Shown here: in pieces, positions 39,423-48,545 of the stretch
Layout: each line of letters opens with the position of its first letter
Numbering within the stretch: the stretch's first letter is position 1
From: Prosthecomicrobium pneumaticum
GTDB lineage: Bacteria; Pseudomonadota; Alphaproteobacteria; Rhizobiales; Kaistiaceae
DNA: 64,000 nt
Reading direction: 5' to 3'
Assembly (NCBI RefSeq): GCF_014199915.1
Contig: NZ_JACHOO010000005.1
Location: 62,001 to 126,000 of the forward strand
Translations under genes and position numbers: made by a program
Notes under the pieces: model-generated
Databases searched by the model: none
The model's input: only the letters and a program-made list of their open reading frames with translations
What the model was told of the DNA's origin: nothing

Positions 39423-40561
39423 CTCTCGCTCCTTCGGCTCGGAAGTCGTGTCCTGTCGGCGATGATCGCCACCGGGCCGCCGCCGTCCGGCCCCTGATGC
39501 TCGGCGCCGCCGGAGACGAAGATCTCGGCATGGCCGACGAGCCCGGCGAGGGCGCCGGCGACGAAGGCGCGGGCGTGCCGGGTGGAGGAAATGTCGGAAT
39601 CGTCGAGCATGGTGTGGCGGTGGCCGCGCAGCCGGCCGGTCGTCCCCGCCTCCGCCTTGGCAAGCAGGGCGACGAGCGCGCCGCGCTCCTCGGGGCCGAG
39701 CTGGCCGTCCGCCGTGAAGCCGAGGCGCCGCAGCGCGCCGCGCACCGGCTCGACATCGATCTGGTCGCCCATCACCGCGTGCTCGACCGCGAGCGGGCCG
39801 GTCCAGGCGCGGCTCATGCCGAGCACGACGATCTCGTGATCGACGAGCTCGACCCCTGCCGAGGTGCTCGCCCGGCCGGACCACAGCGCGGTGTCGCGGC
39901 CGATCGCCTCGTCCGCGATGTCGGAGAGGGCGAGCTCGCCGAGCGCCACCGCGACGCCGAGTGCGGAGGCGGCGCGCGACAGGCCCATCGATTTCAGCGT
40001 GTCGCGCGTCGCCGTCGCCGCGCCGCGCGCCTCGGCGGCCGCGATGCGGTCGGCGGTCAAGAGCGGACACTTGATCTGGACGAAATGAACGTCGGCCGTA
40101 TCGTCGATGCCGGCATCGGCGATCGCCGCCCGGACGGCGTCGGCGACGAGACGCACCTGCGCCAGCCGGCCGAGATGCTCGGGCGGCAGCGCCGCCGTCC
40201 GCGCGCCGCCGACCGCAAGCGCCGCGCCCTCCGGAGCGCGATCGTCCGCGGGTACCTCGTGCCCGGTCACATCGCGCCGGCCGAGGAGCAGGAAATGCGG
40301 CGCGAGGCCGCCTTCCGTGCCGCCCGACATGACGTAGGAAACCGCCGTTGCCGCATCCGGCCGGCGCCGCGCCATCGCGTCGGACAGCGCCCGCACGGCA
40401 AAGGCGCGGGTGAAATCGTTGACGCAGCCATTCCCCTCCGTCTTGCCGAGCAGGGCGACGACGCCGTCCGCCGGCAGGCCGCCGTCGAGCGCCGCCTCGA
40501 GCCCCGAGACGTCGTCCGGACCGGCCGCGGAGATCCGCGCGACGAAGGCGGTCCGCGTCAT
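39419..40561 (-). CDS. atzD: Cyanuric acid amidohydrolase/barbiturase family enzyme
   Basis: A 380-residue ring-opening amidohydrolase. This rare family contains only cyanuric acid hydrolases (AtzD/TrzD, giving carboxybiuret, which decays to biuret) and barbiturases. Its three homologous domains each bring a Lys-Ser pair; here these appear as Lys40 (GKTEGNG) with Ser79 (MSGGTEGG), Lys164 (QIKCPLL) with the serine near 234 (ASTSAGVEL), and Lys302 with Ser350 (FVSGGAEHQGPDGGGP). Context with biuH and atzEGH favours cyanuric acid over barbiturate, but residues that separate the two activities were not aligned. It overlaps the ABC ATPase gene by ATGA. Confidence 0.85.
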
Positions 40562-40591
40562 CGCCCACCCCCGACAGGGCCGCGCATTTCC

Positions 40592-40702
40592 CCCTCTCCC
40601 CGCCTGCGGGGAGAGGGCAGGGGTGAGGGGGGAAGGTACGGCATGGAACCGGACGGGAAGGGAAGAGCCCTCACCCTGCCCTCTCCCGCACGCGGGAGAG
40701 GG
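40592..40702. repeat. Inverted pair of CCCTCTCCC-type palindromes
   Basis: The first palindrome (40592-40618, CCCTCTCCCCGC with GCGGGGAGAGGG) is followed by GCAGGGGTGAGGG. The second unit (40668-40702) begins CCCTCACCCTG and ends in CCCTCTCCCGC/GCGGGAGAGGG. The two are inverted copies. They fill the only sizeable gap (40562-40736) between biuH and atzD and could form a large mRNA hairpin within the operon. Confidence 0.8.
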
Positions 40703-40736
40703 TTATCGGAGCCCGTCCTCTGCTCGCGCCGCGCCG

Positions 40737-41462
40737 TCATCCGAGCGCCCCGATCAGCGCGTCGGAGGTGGCGACGGCGCCGAACACGCCGCCCTGCATC
40801 TTCACCATCTCGAGCGCGGCGAGATGGTTCTCGTATTTCGTCGCGCCGCAGCAGTCCGACAGGATCAGGCATTCGAAGCCGCGATCGTTCGCCTCGCGCA
40901 TCGTCGTGTGGACGCAGACATCGGTGGTGATGCCGGTGAGCACGATGTTGCGGATGCCCTTGAGACGCAGGATCATCTCGAGATCGGTGGCGCAGAACGA
41001 GCCCTTGCCCGGCTTGTCGATGATCGTCTCGCCCGCGAGCGGCGCGAGCTCGGGGATGATCTCCCAGCCCGGCTCGCCGCGGATCAGAATCTTCCCCGCC
41101 GGCCCCTGATCGCCGATGCCGGCGCCGATCCGCTGCGAGCGCCAGCGCTTGTTGGCCGGCAGATCGGAGAGGTCCGGCCGGTGTCCCTCGCGGGTGTGGA
41201 TGATCGTGTAGCCCTTCGACCGCATCGCATCGAACAGGCGGCCGATCGGGGCGATCGGCGCGCGGGTGAGCGAGATGTCGTAGCCCATCGAATCGACATA
41301 GCCGCCCGGGCCGCAGAAATCGGTCTGCATGTCGATGACGATGAGGGCCGTGTTCTCCGGCCGCAGATCGCCGTCATAGGGCCAGGGATAGGGCTCCGAG
41401 GCGATCGTCACGCCGCCGGGCACGTGGGCGGCGGCGATCCGTTCGTCGAGCGTGTCGGTCAT
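40737..41462 (-). CDS. biuH: Biuret amidohydrolase
   Basis: A 241-residue isochorismatase-fold enzyme that hydrolyses biuret to allophanate and ammonia. Catalytic residues are Asp44 (IDMQTDF), Lys150 (DKPGKGSF) and Cys183 ([20 protein letters not shown]), with the same 106- and 33-residue spacing I recall for the characterised Rhizobium leguminosarum enzyme. Long stretches such as [32 protein letters not shown] and [21 protein letters not shown] also look like that enzyme (from memory, not aligned). It follows the formamidase-like gene by five bases. Confidence 0.88.
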   Translation of the reverse strand: MTDTLDERIAAAHVPGGVTIASEPYPWPYDGDLRPENTALIVIDMQTDFCGPGGYVDSMGYDISLTRAPIAPIGRLFDAMRSKGYTIIHTREGHRPDLSDLPANKRWRSQRIGAGIGDQGPAGKILIRGEPGWEIIPELAPLAGETIIDKPGKGSFCATDLEMILRLKGIRNIVLTGITTDVCVHTTMREANDRGFECLILSDCCGATKYENHLAALEMVKMQGGVFGAVATSDALIGALG

Positions 41463-41467
41463 CGCGC

Positions 41468-42484
41468 TCACTCCGCCGCCGCGGCGAGCGTCTCGCCGAA
41501 GGTCCGCGTCGGCTTCTCGAAGCCGCACGACGTGCCGTCCGTCACCTTCACCCGATCCTCCCAGGGCAGCCGATAGGTGCCGGCCACCATGTCCTGCATG
41601 AAGGTGTAGGGGCAGTCCATCGCGCCGCCCTTCACCGCGACATAGCCGCGATGCCAGAGCTGGTAGATGTTGTTCTCGACGCCCCAGCCGGCGCGCGCCT
41701 CGCGCACCAGATCGGGCCGCACCTCGGCGGTGATGATCTCGTCCGGCCGGCCGGTCACCCCGTGCGCGATGACCGTGCCGTCGAAATTGACGATCATCCC
41801 CTCGCCCATCGAATCGAAGGTGCCGTCCGAGCCGCACATGCAGACATTCGCCGTCACCATCAGGTTCTGGAAGGCGTTCGCCTGATTGGTGAAGCGCCAG
41901 CTCTCGCGGATCGGCGCAGTGTAGCCGGCGGTGCGGATCATGATCTCGGCGCCCTTATAGGCGCATTCCCGCGCCATCTCCGGGAACATGCCGTCATGGC
42001 AGATGATCAGCGCGAGCTTGGCGCCCTTCGGCCCGTCGATGACGGGAATGCCGAGATCACCCGGTTCCCACGGCTCGACCGGCACCCAGGGATGGAGCTT
42101 GCGGTAATAGAGCTTCAGCGCGCCCTGGTCGTCGATGACGATGCCCGAATTGTAAGGGTTGCCGCCCGGATTGCGCTCCATGATCGAGAAGCAGCCCCAG
42201 ATCCGGTGCTCGGCACAGGCGGCCTTGAAGGCGGCGACCTCCGGCCCGTCGAGATCGCACATGATCGCCGGATTGGTGTCCATCGACAGGCCGTGCAGGG
42301 CGTATTCCGGGAAGACGACGAGGTCCATGCCGGCATTGTTGCGCCGCGCCTTGCCGACCAATTCGACGATCCGCTTCGTCTGGCGGGCGAGATCGTCCCT
42401 CGTCACGGTCACCGGCAGCTGCAACTGCACCAGACCGATGACGACGCCGTTCTCCGACTTGTTGAGTCCGCCGAGACCGTTCAT
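41468..42484 (-). CDS. amiF: Formamidase-like nitrilase-superfamily hydrolase
   Basis: A 338-residue carbon-nitrogen hydrolase very similar in layout to formamidase AmiF of Helicobacter. The triad is Glu60 (FPEYALHGL), Lys129 (YRKLHPW) and Cys162 (ICHDGMFPE), and [22 protein letters not shown]-like [17 protein letters not shown] and YRLPWED are shared. Formamidase releases ammonia and formate from formamide; an acyl-urea or other small amide is possible here. It is the fourth gene of the operon, between the permease and biuH. The symbol is by family. Confidence 0.82.
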   Translation of the reverse strand: MNGLGGLNKSENGVVIGLVQLQLPVTVTRDDLARQTKRIVELVGKARRNNAGMDLVVFPEYALHGLSMDTNPAIMCDLDGPEVAAFKAACAEHRIWGCFSIMERNPGGNPYNSGIVIDDQGALKLYYRKLHPWVPVEPWEPGDLGIPVIDGPKGAKLALIICHDGMFPEMARECAYKGAEIMIRTAGYTAPIRESWRFTNQANAFQNLMVTANVCMCGSDGTFDSMGEGMIVNFDGTVIAHGVTGRPDEIITAEVRPDLVREARAGWGVENNIYQLWHRGYVAVKGGAMDCPYTFMQDMVAGTYRLPWEDRVKVTDGTSCGFEKPTRTFGETLAAAAE

Positions 42485-42505
42485 GGCTGTTCCTTTCCAT
42501 CCTGT

Positions 42506-42606
42506 CCGTCATCCCGGCGAAAGCCGGGACCCATCCGGCCGAACGGCCAGACGGCATGCTGCTCGATGGGTCCCGGGTCTCGGCGTCGCCTCGCCCGGGA
42601 TGACGG
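42506..42606. repeat. Inverted pair of GTCATCCCGGCGAAAGCCGGG-type elements
   Basis: CCGTCATCCCGGCGAAAGCC starts the first unit at 42506. An inverted, slightly diverged copy ends at 42606 with CCCGGGATGACGG. This is a common short mobile-like palindrome of alphaproteobacteria. It fills the 148-base gap between the permease and amiF genes. Confidence 0.82.
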
Positions 42607-42632
42607 AAGAGCGGGGCCGCCGCGCATCCGCG

Positions 42633-43559
42633 TCACTTGGTGATCGACAGTTCGCCCGGCGCACCCTTCAGCGAGCGCTTCGGCGAGACCGAGGCGATCA
42701 TGATGAAGAGGGTGAGCAGGTAGGGCGCGGCGTTGAAGAAGTAGTAGCCCTGCGTGATGCCGACCGATTGCAGCGCCGGGCCGAGCGCGCCGGCTGCGCC
42801 GAAGAGCAGCGCCGCGCCAAAGCAGGCGAGCGGGTTCCAGCGCGCGAAGATGACGAGCGCCACCGCCATCAGGCCCTGGCCGGAGGAGAGCCCTTCCGTC
42901 CAGGCACCCGGATAAGAGAGCGACAGGAAGGCGCCGCCCACCCCGGCGAGAAAGCCGCCGGCAGTGGTCGCGAGAAAGCGCACCAGATCGACCGAATAAC
43001 CCATGGCCCGCGCCGCCGGCGCGGAATCGCCGGTCATGCGGACGATCAACCCCCAGCGCGTGTTCTTGAACGCCCACCACAGCGCGATCGCCAGCACGAT
43101 GCCGACGAGGAAGAGCGGGTTGATGTCGAGCGCCGAACGGATCTGCGGCACGTCCGACCAGGAGCCCAGCCCGATCGAAGGCAGGCGCGGCGCCTGCGGC
43201 TGGATGTAGGGCTTGCCGAAGAAGAAGGCGAGGCCGGTGCCGAACAGCATCAGCGCGATGCCGATCGCGATGTCGTTGACCTTCGGCAGCTTGCAGATGA
43301 AGCCGTGCAGCGCGCCGAACAGCGAGCCGGCGATACCGGCCGCGAGGACGCCGAGCCAGGGCGAGCCGGTGTGATAGGAGGTGGCGTAGCCGGTCATCGC
43401 GCCGAAGACGAGCGTGCCCTCGAGGCCGAGATTGATCCGGCCGGACTTCTCGGTCAGGCACTCGCCGAGCGAGACGAAGAGGAAGGGGGTCGACACCCGG
43501 ATCGCGCCCGCCAGCATGGCGAGCGGCACGGTGAGCCAGCCGAGTTCGGTCTCGATCAT
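42633..43559 (-). CDS. BMP-type ABC transporter permease 2
   Basis: A 308-residue permease of the branched-chain/BMP importer class with about eight hydrophobic helices. Marks are SLGECLTEKSGRINLGLEGTLVFGAMTGY near the start and GGFLAGVGGAFLSLSYPGAWTEGLSSGQGLMAVALVIFARWNP in the middle (the EAA-like cytoplasmic loop region). It forms the translocation pore with the permease encoded just upstream, whose gene it overlaps by ATGA. Confidence 0.93.
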   Translation of the reverse strand: MIETELGWLTVPLAMLAGAIRVSTPFLFVSLGECLTEKSGRINLGLEGTLVFGAMTGYATSYHTGSPWLGVLAAGIAGSLFGALHGFICKLPKVNDIAIGIALMLFGTGLAFFFGKPYIQPQAPRLPSIGLGSWSDVPQIRSALDINPLFLVGIVLAIALWWAFKNTRWGLIVRMTGDSAPAARAMGYSVDLVRFLATTAGGFLAGVGGAFLSLSYPGAWTEGLSSGQGLMAVALVIFARWNPLACFGAALLFGAAGALGPALQSVGITQGYYFFNAAPYLLTLFIMIASVSPKRSLKGAPGELSITK

Positions 43560-44674
43560 CGCGAGGCTCCCTTGGAGGAGAGGAAGGGCAGGCGGCCGTA
43601 GAGCGTCTCGGAGACGAGCAGCACGACGAAGATCAGGCCCATCAGCACCTGGACGGTGGCATCGGGCAGACCCATGCGGCGCTGGATCAGGCCGCCGGCC
43701 GCGGCGATGCCGCCGAGGAAGATCGCCACCGGCACGATGACGATGGGATTGTGGCGGGCGAGGAAGGCGACGAGAATGCCGGTGAAGCCATAGCCGGCAG
43801 CGAGCGAGGCGTTCGCCCGGCCCTGGATCGCGGCGACCTCGAAGAAGCCGGCGAGCCCGGCGCAGGCGCCCGCGATGGCGCAGGAGATCACCATCAGCTT
43901 GCCGACGGCGAGCCCTTGCGCCCGCGCCGCCCGCACATTGCCGCCGGTCACCCGCGCGGCGAAGCCGAAGGTGGTGCGGTTCATCAGCACCCAGAGCACG
44001 ATCGCGACGACGATGCCGACGGCGAAGCCCCAGTGGACGCCGAGCCCGGGAATGTCGCCGATCATGTTCGCCTCGCCGATCGGCATGGTCGAGGGCTTGT
44101 TGGGGTTCGAGATGTCGCGCAGTGCCCCCTCGACGAAGAAGTTCATGATCGCGATCGCGATGTAGGAGAGGAGCAGGCTGGCGATCGTCTCGTTGATGCC
44201 TCGATAGTGCCGCAACGCTCCGACGAAGCCGATCCACAGCGCCCCGACCGCGACGGCGACGACGAGCATCGCGCCGAGCACGAGGAAGGGCGGGGCGGCG
44301 GCCGTGACGAAGGGAATGGCGATCGCCGCGGCGCAGAAGCCGGAGAGCACCAGCGCCCCCTCCCCGCCGATGATGACGAGGCCGAGCCGGGCCGGAATGG
44401 CGACGCAGAGCGCCGTGAAGATCAGCGGTGCCGCGCGCACCAGCGTGTTGGTCCAGGAGAACGACGTGCCGAAACCGCCCTGCCAGAGCAGGGCGTAGAA
44501 GGTGACCGGCGACTTGCCGAGGGCGAGCAGGAAGAGCGAGAACAGGACCGCCGCGCCGACAAGGGCGATCAGCGGGATGAGGAGATATTCGGCGCCCCGC
44601 CGGATCCGCGTCGCCGTGTCGGCGAAGACGGAGGGAAGGGCGGGGGCGACGTCCTGCTGCACGATGTCGGTCAC
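43556..44674 (-). CDS. BMP-type ABC transporter permease 1
   Basis: A 372-residue membrane protein with an N-terminal cytoplasmic extension, a first helix at about 30-55, and the family segments IFTALCVAIPARLGLVIIGGEGALVLSG, HYRGINETIASLLLSYIAIAIMNFFVEG and GYGFTGILVAFLARHNP. It starts with GTG at 44674, preceded by GGAG at nine bases. It pairs with the second permease. Confidence 0.93.
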   Translation of the reverse strand: MTDIVQQDVAPALPSVFADTATRIRRGAEYLLIPLIALVGAAVLFSLFLLALGKSPVTFYALLWQGGFGTSFSWTNTLVRAAPLIFTALCVAIPARLGLVIIGGEGALVLSGFCAAAIAIPFVTAAAPPFLVLGAMLVVAVAVGALWIGFVGALRHYRGINETIASLLLSYIAIAIMNFFVEGALRDISNPNKPSTMPIGEANMIGDIPGLGVHWGFAVGIVVAIVLWVLMNRTTFGFAARVTGGNVRAARAQGLAVGKLMVISCAIAGACAGLAGFFEVAAIQGRANASLAAGYGFTGILVAFLARHNPIVIVPVAIFLGGIAAAGGLIQRRMGLPDATVQVLMGLIFVVLLVSETLYGRLPFLSSKGASR

Positions 44675-44713
44675 GGCGCGATCTCCGAAGGGCGGGCGAA
44701 TGCCGGCGGGACG

Positions 44714-44739
44714 GAGCCGGGCGCCCTGGCGCCCGACTC
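44714..44739 (-). promoter_or_regulatory. Hairpin between the binding-protein and permease genes
   Basis: GAGCCGGGCGCC and GGCGCCCGACTC form a 12-bp stem with one mismatch. There is no T-run. Such structures after the substrate-binding gene protect the upstream message and let more binding protein be made than permease. Confidence 0.5.
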
Positions 44740-44748
44740 CGCGCGACG

Positions 44749-45864
44749 TCAGGTGATCGAGCCGATCACGCCTTCGATCAGATAGTCGGTGGCGTTGAGT
44801 TCGGCGGAGGAGTTGACGAAGGACTGGCCCTCGCCGAGCAGCACCGAGCCGTCCTGCTTCTTGATCGGGCCGACGAAGATCGGCTTGCCGGCCTTGACTT
44901 CGGCGCGCGCCGCATCCGCGGCGGCGATCGCCTCGGGCGTCGCGCCGGCGCCATAGGGAGTGTTCTGGACGAAATCCTTGTCGAAGCCGCCGCCGATGAA
45001 GTTCGGCAGCGCCTCGCCCTTGGCGAGCTTCGCCGCATAGTCCTTGTAGATCGTCTCCCACTTGTATTCGGCACCGGTGATGAAGCCCTTCGGCGCGAGC
45101 GGCGCCTGCGAGGCGTTGTGGCCGCAGGACTTGACGCCGCGGCCCTCGGCCGTCTCGATCACCACTTTCGGGCCGTCGACATGGCAGGTCAGCACGTCGC
45201 AGCCGGCATCGACGAGCGCGTTGGCGGCCTCGGCCTCGCGGACCGGCATCGACCACTCGCCGGTGAAGATCACCTGCACGGTGGCGGCCGGGTTCACCTT
45301 CTTCACGCCGAGGGTGAAGGAATTGATGTTGAGGAGCACGGTGCCGATCGGCTTCGCCGCGACGAAGCCGATCTTGTTCGACTTGGTCGACAGGCCGGCG
45401 GCGATGCCGTCGATATAGTGCGCCTGATCGAGCTGGCCGAAATAGGAGCCGGCATTGACCGGGTCGCCCTCCTTCCAGAGCGGCGCGGCGTGGCGGAACT
45501 GGACCTCGGGATATTTCTTGGCGAGGTCGACGACGAAGGGGCTGTAATAGCCGAACGAGGTGGCGAAGATCAGCTTGGCGCCGTCGAGCGAGATCATCGA
45601 TTCCATCGACTGGGCGCAGGCCGCGGTCTCCGGAACGTTCTCCTCCTCGACGACGGTGACGTCCGGCACCTGCTTCAGCGCCGCGGCGGCCACCGCATGC
45701 GCCTGGTTCCAGCCGAAATCGTCGCGCGGGCCGACATAGACGATGCCGATCGTGAGCGATTCGGCGCGCGCCGGCCGGATCAAGGAAATGCCGGAGGTGG
45801 CGCCGAGGGCGCCGATCGCCGCGCTCTTCAGGAGCGAGCGGCGGGACAGGGTGAAGGCGGACAT
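44749..45864 (-). CDS. BMP family substrate-binding protein
   Basis: A 371-residue periplasmic binding protein with a twin-arginine-like signal (LSRRSLLKSAAIGALGATSG, cleavage probably after ARA). The mature part begins ESLTIGIVYVGPRDDFGWNQAHAVAA, the BMP/PnrA-like family opening, with CHVDGPKVVIETAEGRGVKSCGHNAS later on. Relatives bind nucleosides, but family members in such operons carry other nitrogen heterocycles. It is the first gene of the operon; GGGGAG lies eight bases before the ATG. Confidence 0.92.
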   Translation of the reverse strand: MSAFTLSRRSLLKSAAIGALGATSGISLIRPARAESLTIGIVYVGPRDDFGWNQAHAVAAAALKQVPDVTVVEEENVPETAACAQSMESMISLDGAKLIFATSFGYYSPFVVDLAKKYPEVQFRHAAPLWKEGDPVNAGSYFGQLDQAHYIDGIAAGLSTKSNKIGFVAAKPIGTVLLNINSFTLGVKKVNPAATVQVIFTGEWSMPVREAEAANALVDAGCDVLTCHVDGPKVVIETAEGRGVKSCGHNASQAPLAPKGFITGAEYKWETIYKDYAAKLAKGEALPNFIGGGFDKDFVQNTPYGAGATPEAIAAADAARAEVKAGKPIFVGPIKKQDGSVLLGEGQSFVNSSAELNATDYLIEGVIGSIT

Positions 45865-46150
45865 GAATAGACTCCCCGATTGCGAAAGCTCAGACGGCGC
45901 ACGCCGCGAGCGGCGCCGGGGCTAACCCCTGCTCTTCTTTCGCAACCCGCGTGCCAGATGCTGTCCGGATCGCACCCGGCGCGCGGCCGGAGTGCCCGGC
46001 GGCCGGGGGCGCCGGAGGTCCACCGCGGCTAAGCGTCTGATCTCTAAAAGCCCGCTTCCCCTGTGCGGCCCGAAAGGCTATGGTCGGCGCAGCCCGGATG
46101 GCGATGATATCCGCGCTTTCCCCGCCGTATATTGCTTGGGCATTCTGCGG

Positions 46151-46184
46151 CCGATTGCATACAATCCCACCGATTGCATACAAT
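46151..46184. promoter_or_regulatory. Tandem operator, probably for the GntR/FCD regulator
   Basis: CCGATTGCATACAAT occurs twice, at 46151-46165 and 46170-46184, a direct repeat with a 19-base period. Each unit contains the near-palindrome ATTGCATACAAT, like the TTGTATACAA-type operators of FCD regulators. It lies between the two divergent transcription units. Confidence 0.65.
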
Positions 46185-46196
46185 TTGAACGGCCTT

Positions 46197-46224
46197 TTGC
46201 CCATTGTGCGGCGCCGCCTATTCT
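46197..46224 (+). promoter_or_regulatory. Candidate promoter of the FAH-family gene
   Basis: TTGCCC (46197-46202) and TATTCT (46219-46224) are 16 bases apart, 12 bases downstream of the tandem operator. Confidence 0.35.
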
Positions 46225-46353
46225 TTAGGCAGCGGCTTCCGGTGGCCCCGCCTCTTTCGTCCCGACGCCGTGGCGGCTAGTTTGCCGGGCCGCCCCGCGA
46301 GGCGGCGACGACGCCGGCGACAGGCCGGCCGGAGAGAACGCCGAGGAACCGCC

Positions 46354-47523
46354 ATGCCGCTCGACACCGCCGCCTCCTTCGCCCTGCCCGAGGACGCCGA
46401 CGCCGCGACGCTGGTCGGCCGCGTCTGGCGGCCGGAGATCGGCCCGTCGGTCGTCGTGCTGCGCGACGGCGCGCTCGTCGACATCAGCGGCAGCTTCGCG
46501 ACCGTGCGGGACCTCTGCGAGACGGCCGATCCGGCCGCCGCGGCGAGGGCCGCCGGGGGCGAGACGATCGGCACGCTCGCCGACATCCTGGCCGCGACGC
46601 CGCGGACCGCGCGCGGCGCCGGCCCGTACCTCCTCCCGCCGATCGACCTGCAGGCGGTGAAGGCCGCCGGCGTCACCTTCGCGATTTCGATGATCGAGCG
46701 GGTGATCGAGGAGCAGGTGCGCGGCGCGCCCGAGCGCGCGGCGTCGGTCCGCGCCGAGATCAACGCGATCATCGGCGAGGATCTCGCCGCGCTGAAGCCG
46801 GGTTCCGAGCAGGCGGCGCAACTGAAGGCGCTGCTGATCGAGAAAGGCGCCTGGTCGCAATATCTCGAGGTCGGCATCGGCCCCGATGCCGAGGTCTTCT
46901 CGAAGGCCCAGGTGCTCTCCTCGGTCGGCCATCTCGCCGAGGTCGGCATCCACCCGATGTCGAGCTGGAACAATCCCGAACCCGAAATGGTGCTCGTCGT
47001 CTCCTCGGCCGGCACGATCGTCGGCGCGACCGTCGGCAACGACGTCAACCTGCGCGATGTCGAGGGCCGTTCGGCGCTCCTCCTCTCGAAGGCGAAGGAC
47101 AACAATGCGAGCGCCGCGCTCGGGCCGTTCATCCGGCTGTTCGACGGCGGCTTCACGCTCGACGACGTGCGCGCCGCCGAGGTCCGCCTGCGGGTCGAGG
47201 GCGAGGACGGCTTCGTGCTCGACGGATCGAGCGCGATGTCGAAGATCTCGCGCGATCCGGCCGATCTGGTCGCTCAGACGGTGGGCAAGAACCATCAGTA
47301 TCCGGACGGCTTCGTGCTCTATCTCGGCACCATGTTCGCCCCGATCCAGGACCGCGGCGCGAAGGGCGAAGGCTTCACCCATCATGTCGGCGACATCGTC
47401 ACCATCGGCTCGCCGAAGATCGGCCGGCTGCAGAACAAGGTGGTGCGCTGCCCGGATGCCGAACCCTGGACCTTCGGCGTCGCGGCGCTGATGCGCAATC
47501 TCGCAGGCCGCGGCCTGCTCTAG
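46354..47523 (+). CDS. Fumarylacetoacetate hydrolase family protein
   Basis: A 389-residue protein with the FAH fold in its C-terminal two thirds. Metal-site features are the glutamates in YLEVGIGPDAEVFSK and PEPEMVLVVSSAGTIVG, then GNDVNLRDVEGRS. The N-terminal VGRVWRPEIGPSVVVLRDG resembles the longer FAH proteins of sugar-acid catabolism (2-keto-3-deoxy-xylonate or -arabinonate dehydratases), which is my preferred but unproven reading. The start at 46354 follows GAGGAA; the frame is open to 46204 without a better site. It may belong to the GntR regulon because of the shared control region, or to the sugar importer encoded 5 kb downstream. Confidence 0.85.
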   Translation: MPLDTAASFALPEDADAATLVGRVWRPEIGPSVVVLRDGALVDISGSFATVRDLCETADPAAAARAAGGETIGTLADILAATPRTARGAGPYLLPPIDLQAVKAAGVTFAISMIERVIEEQVRGAPERAASVRAEINAIIGEDLAALKPGSEQAAQLKALLIEKGAWSQYLEVGIGPDAEVFSKAQVLSSVGHLAEVGIHPMSSWNNPEPEMVLVVSSAGTIVGATVGNDVNLRDVEGRSALLLSKAKDNNASAALGPFIRLFDGGFTLDDVRAAEVRLRVEGEDGFVLDGSSAMSKISRDPADLVAQTVGKNHQYPDGFVLYLGTMFAPIQDRGAKGEGFTHHVGDIVTIGSPKIGRLQNKVVRCPDAEPWTFGVAALMRNLAGRGLL

Positions 47524-48392
47524 TGGGGCGGCGCCGCGCCGGGAACGGTGCGGCGCCCTTCCGCCGGGCGGCCGAGGAGGGCTGCGAGCCGGCCGAGCGC
47601 ACCGGCGAAGCGGTCCACCTGCAGCGTAACGCCGTAAAAGGCGAGCTTCGCCGCCTGGACCGCGAGATCGCTGGCCGGCGAATGGCAAAGACCCCATTTC
47701 CGCGCGATATAGATCTCCGATCGCTTCTTGTGGCGGCCGCGCCGGAAGAGATCGCCGAAGCCGTGGCCGGAGGAACTGCCGGTCTGATGGCGAACGACGG
47801 CGCCGGGCACGCGGCGCATGGTTCGCCCTGAGCGCAGGATGCGCCATGAGAGGTCGTCGTCCTCGTAGTAGAGGAAGATCCGCTCGTCGAAGCCGCCGAC
47901 CGCGCAATAGGCGGTGCGGCGGGCGAGAAAGACCGCACCGTGCAGAAAGCGCAACCCGTCCGCGCCGGCCCCGCCGAGGGCGACCGGGTTCCGGCGGCGG
48001 TCCGCCCGGGTCCACGCCTCGATCCAGCTCTGCTGCCGCGCGTTCTCCCGGCCTGTCTCATCGAAGATGGTGGGTGAAAAGAAATCCACGTCCGGATGCG
48101 CCGCCGCCGCGGCGAGGAAGGCCTCGACCGCCCCCGGATCGAGCGTCACGTCGGGGTTCATCACGACGACCAGGGGATGGCTCGCTGCGGCGACGCCGCG
48201 GTTGCACGCCGCGCCGTAACCGCTATTCCTTGCATTGCGCAGGATGCGCGCCGCGCGACCGCCAAGAACAGCCGCCGGATCCTCGTCACTCGGATTGTCG
48301 ACCAGGATGATTTCACAGCCGGAAGGGATCGAAGCCAGAGCGCGCGGAAGGATCGCATTGCTCCGAAAGGTCACGATCACGAAACTCAGCAT
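47520..48392 (-). CDS. Glycosyltransferase family 2, rhamnosyltransferase-like
   Basis: A 290-residue GT-A enzyme. It opens MLSFVIVTFRSNAILPRAL and has the nucleotide-sugar segment EIILVDNPSDED, RNSGYGAACNRG, the metal-site-like VVMNPDVTL, and GGFDERIFLYYEDDDLSWRI with the probable catalytic base. These are typical of WbbL-type rhamnosyltransferases for O-antigen or capsule. A hydrophobic patch near residues 245-260 may touch the membrane. Its stop overlaps that of the FAH gene by four bases. It is divergent from the RgpF-like gene, and the 153-base gap shows no clear motif. Confidence 0.87.
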   Translation of the reverse strand: MLSFVIVTFRSNAILPRALASIPSGCEIILVDNPSDEDPAAVLGGRAARILRNARNSGYGAACNRGVAAASHPLVVVMNPDVTLDPGAVEAFLAAAAAHPDVDFFSPTIFDETGRENARQQSWIEAWTRADRRRNPVALGGAGADGLRFLHGAVFLARRTAYCAVGGFDERIFLYYEDDDLSWRILRSGRTMRRVPGAVVRHQTGSSSGHGFGDLFRRGRHKKRSEIYIARKWGLCHSPASDLAVQAAKLAFYGVTLQVDRFAGALGRLAALLGRPAEGRRTVPGAAPPH

Positions 48393-48545
48393 CACGCGTC
48401 CGGCTCGTCGACCCGGGTTCCTCGGACGCGCCGCAGCCCGCATCCCGGCCGCTCCCCGTTGCAACGGCCCTGTGGACCATAGCTGCTCCAGGGCACCCAC
48501 CACAAGCTGTGGCGTGGCGAACGACGCCGCCGGCGCGACCTGACG

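Larger units (their letters stand above)
45865..46353. other. 489-base divergent control region
   Basis: This gap separates the minus-strand catabolic operon from the plus-strand FAH-family gene. It holds a G+C-rich leader of roughly 200 bases before the binding-protein gene (45865-46080, with several possible hairpins), an A+T-richer promoter zone (46090-46230), a tandem 15-bp repeat and a plus-strand promoter (both listed). I compared the leader by eye with known guanidine and purine riboswitches and did not recognise one. No credible gene is seen. Confidence 0.6.

Noticed and set aside
45865-46080. Possible riboswitch in the leader of the BMP transporter operon
   Set aside because: The leader is long and G+C-rich with several hairpins, but I could not match it to the conserved cores of guanidine, purine or other riboswitches that I know.
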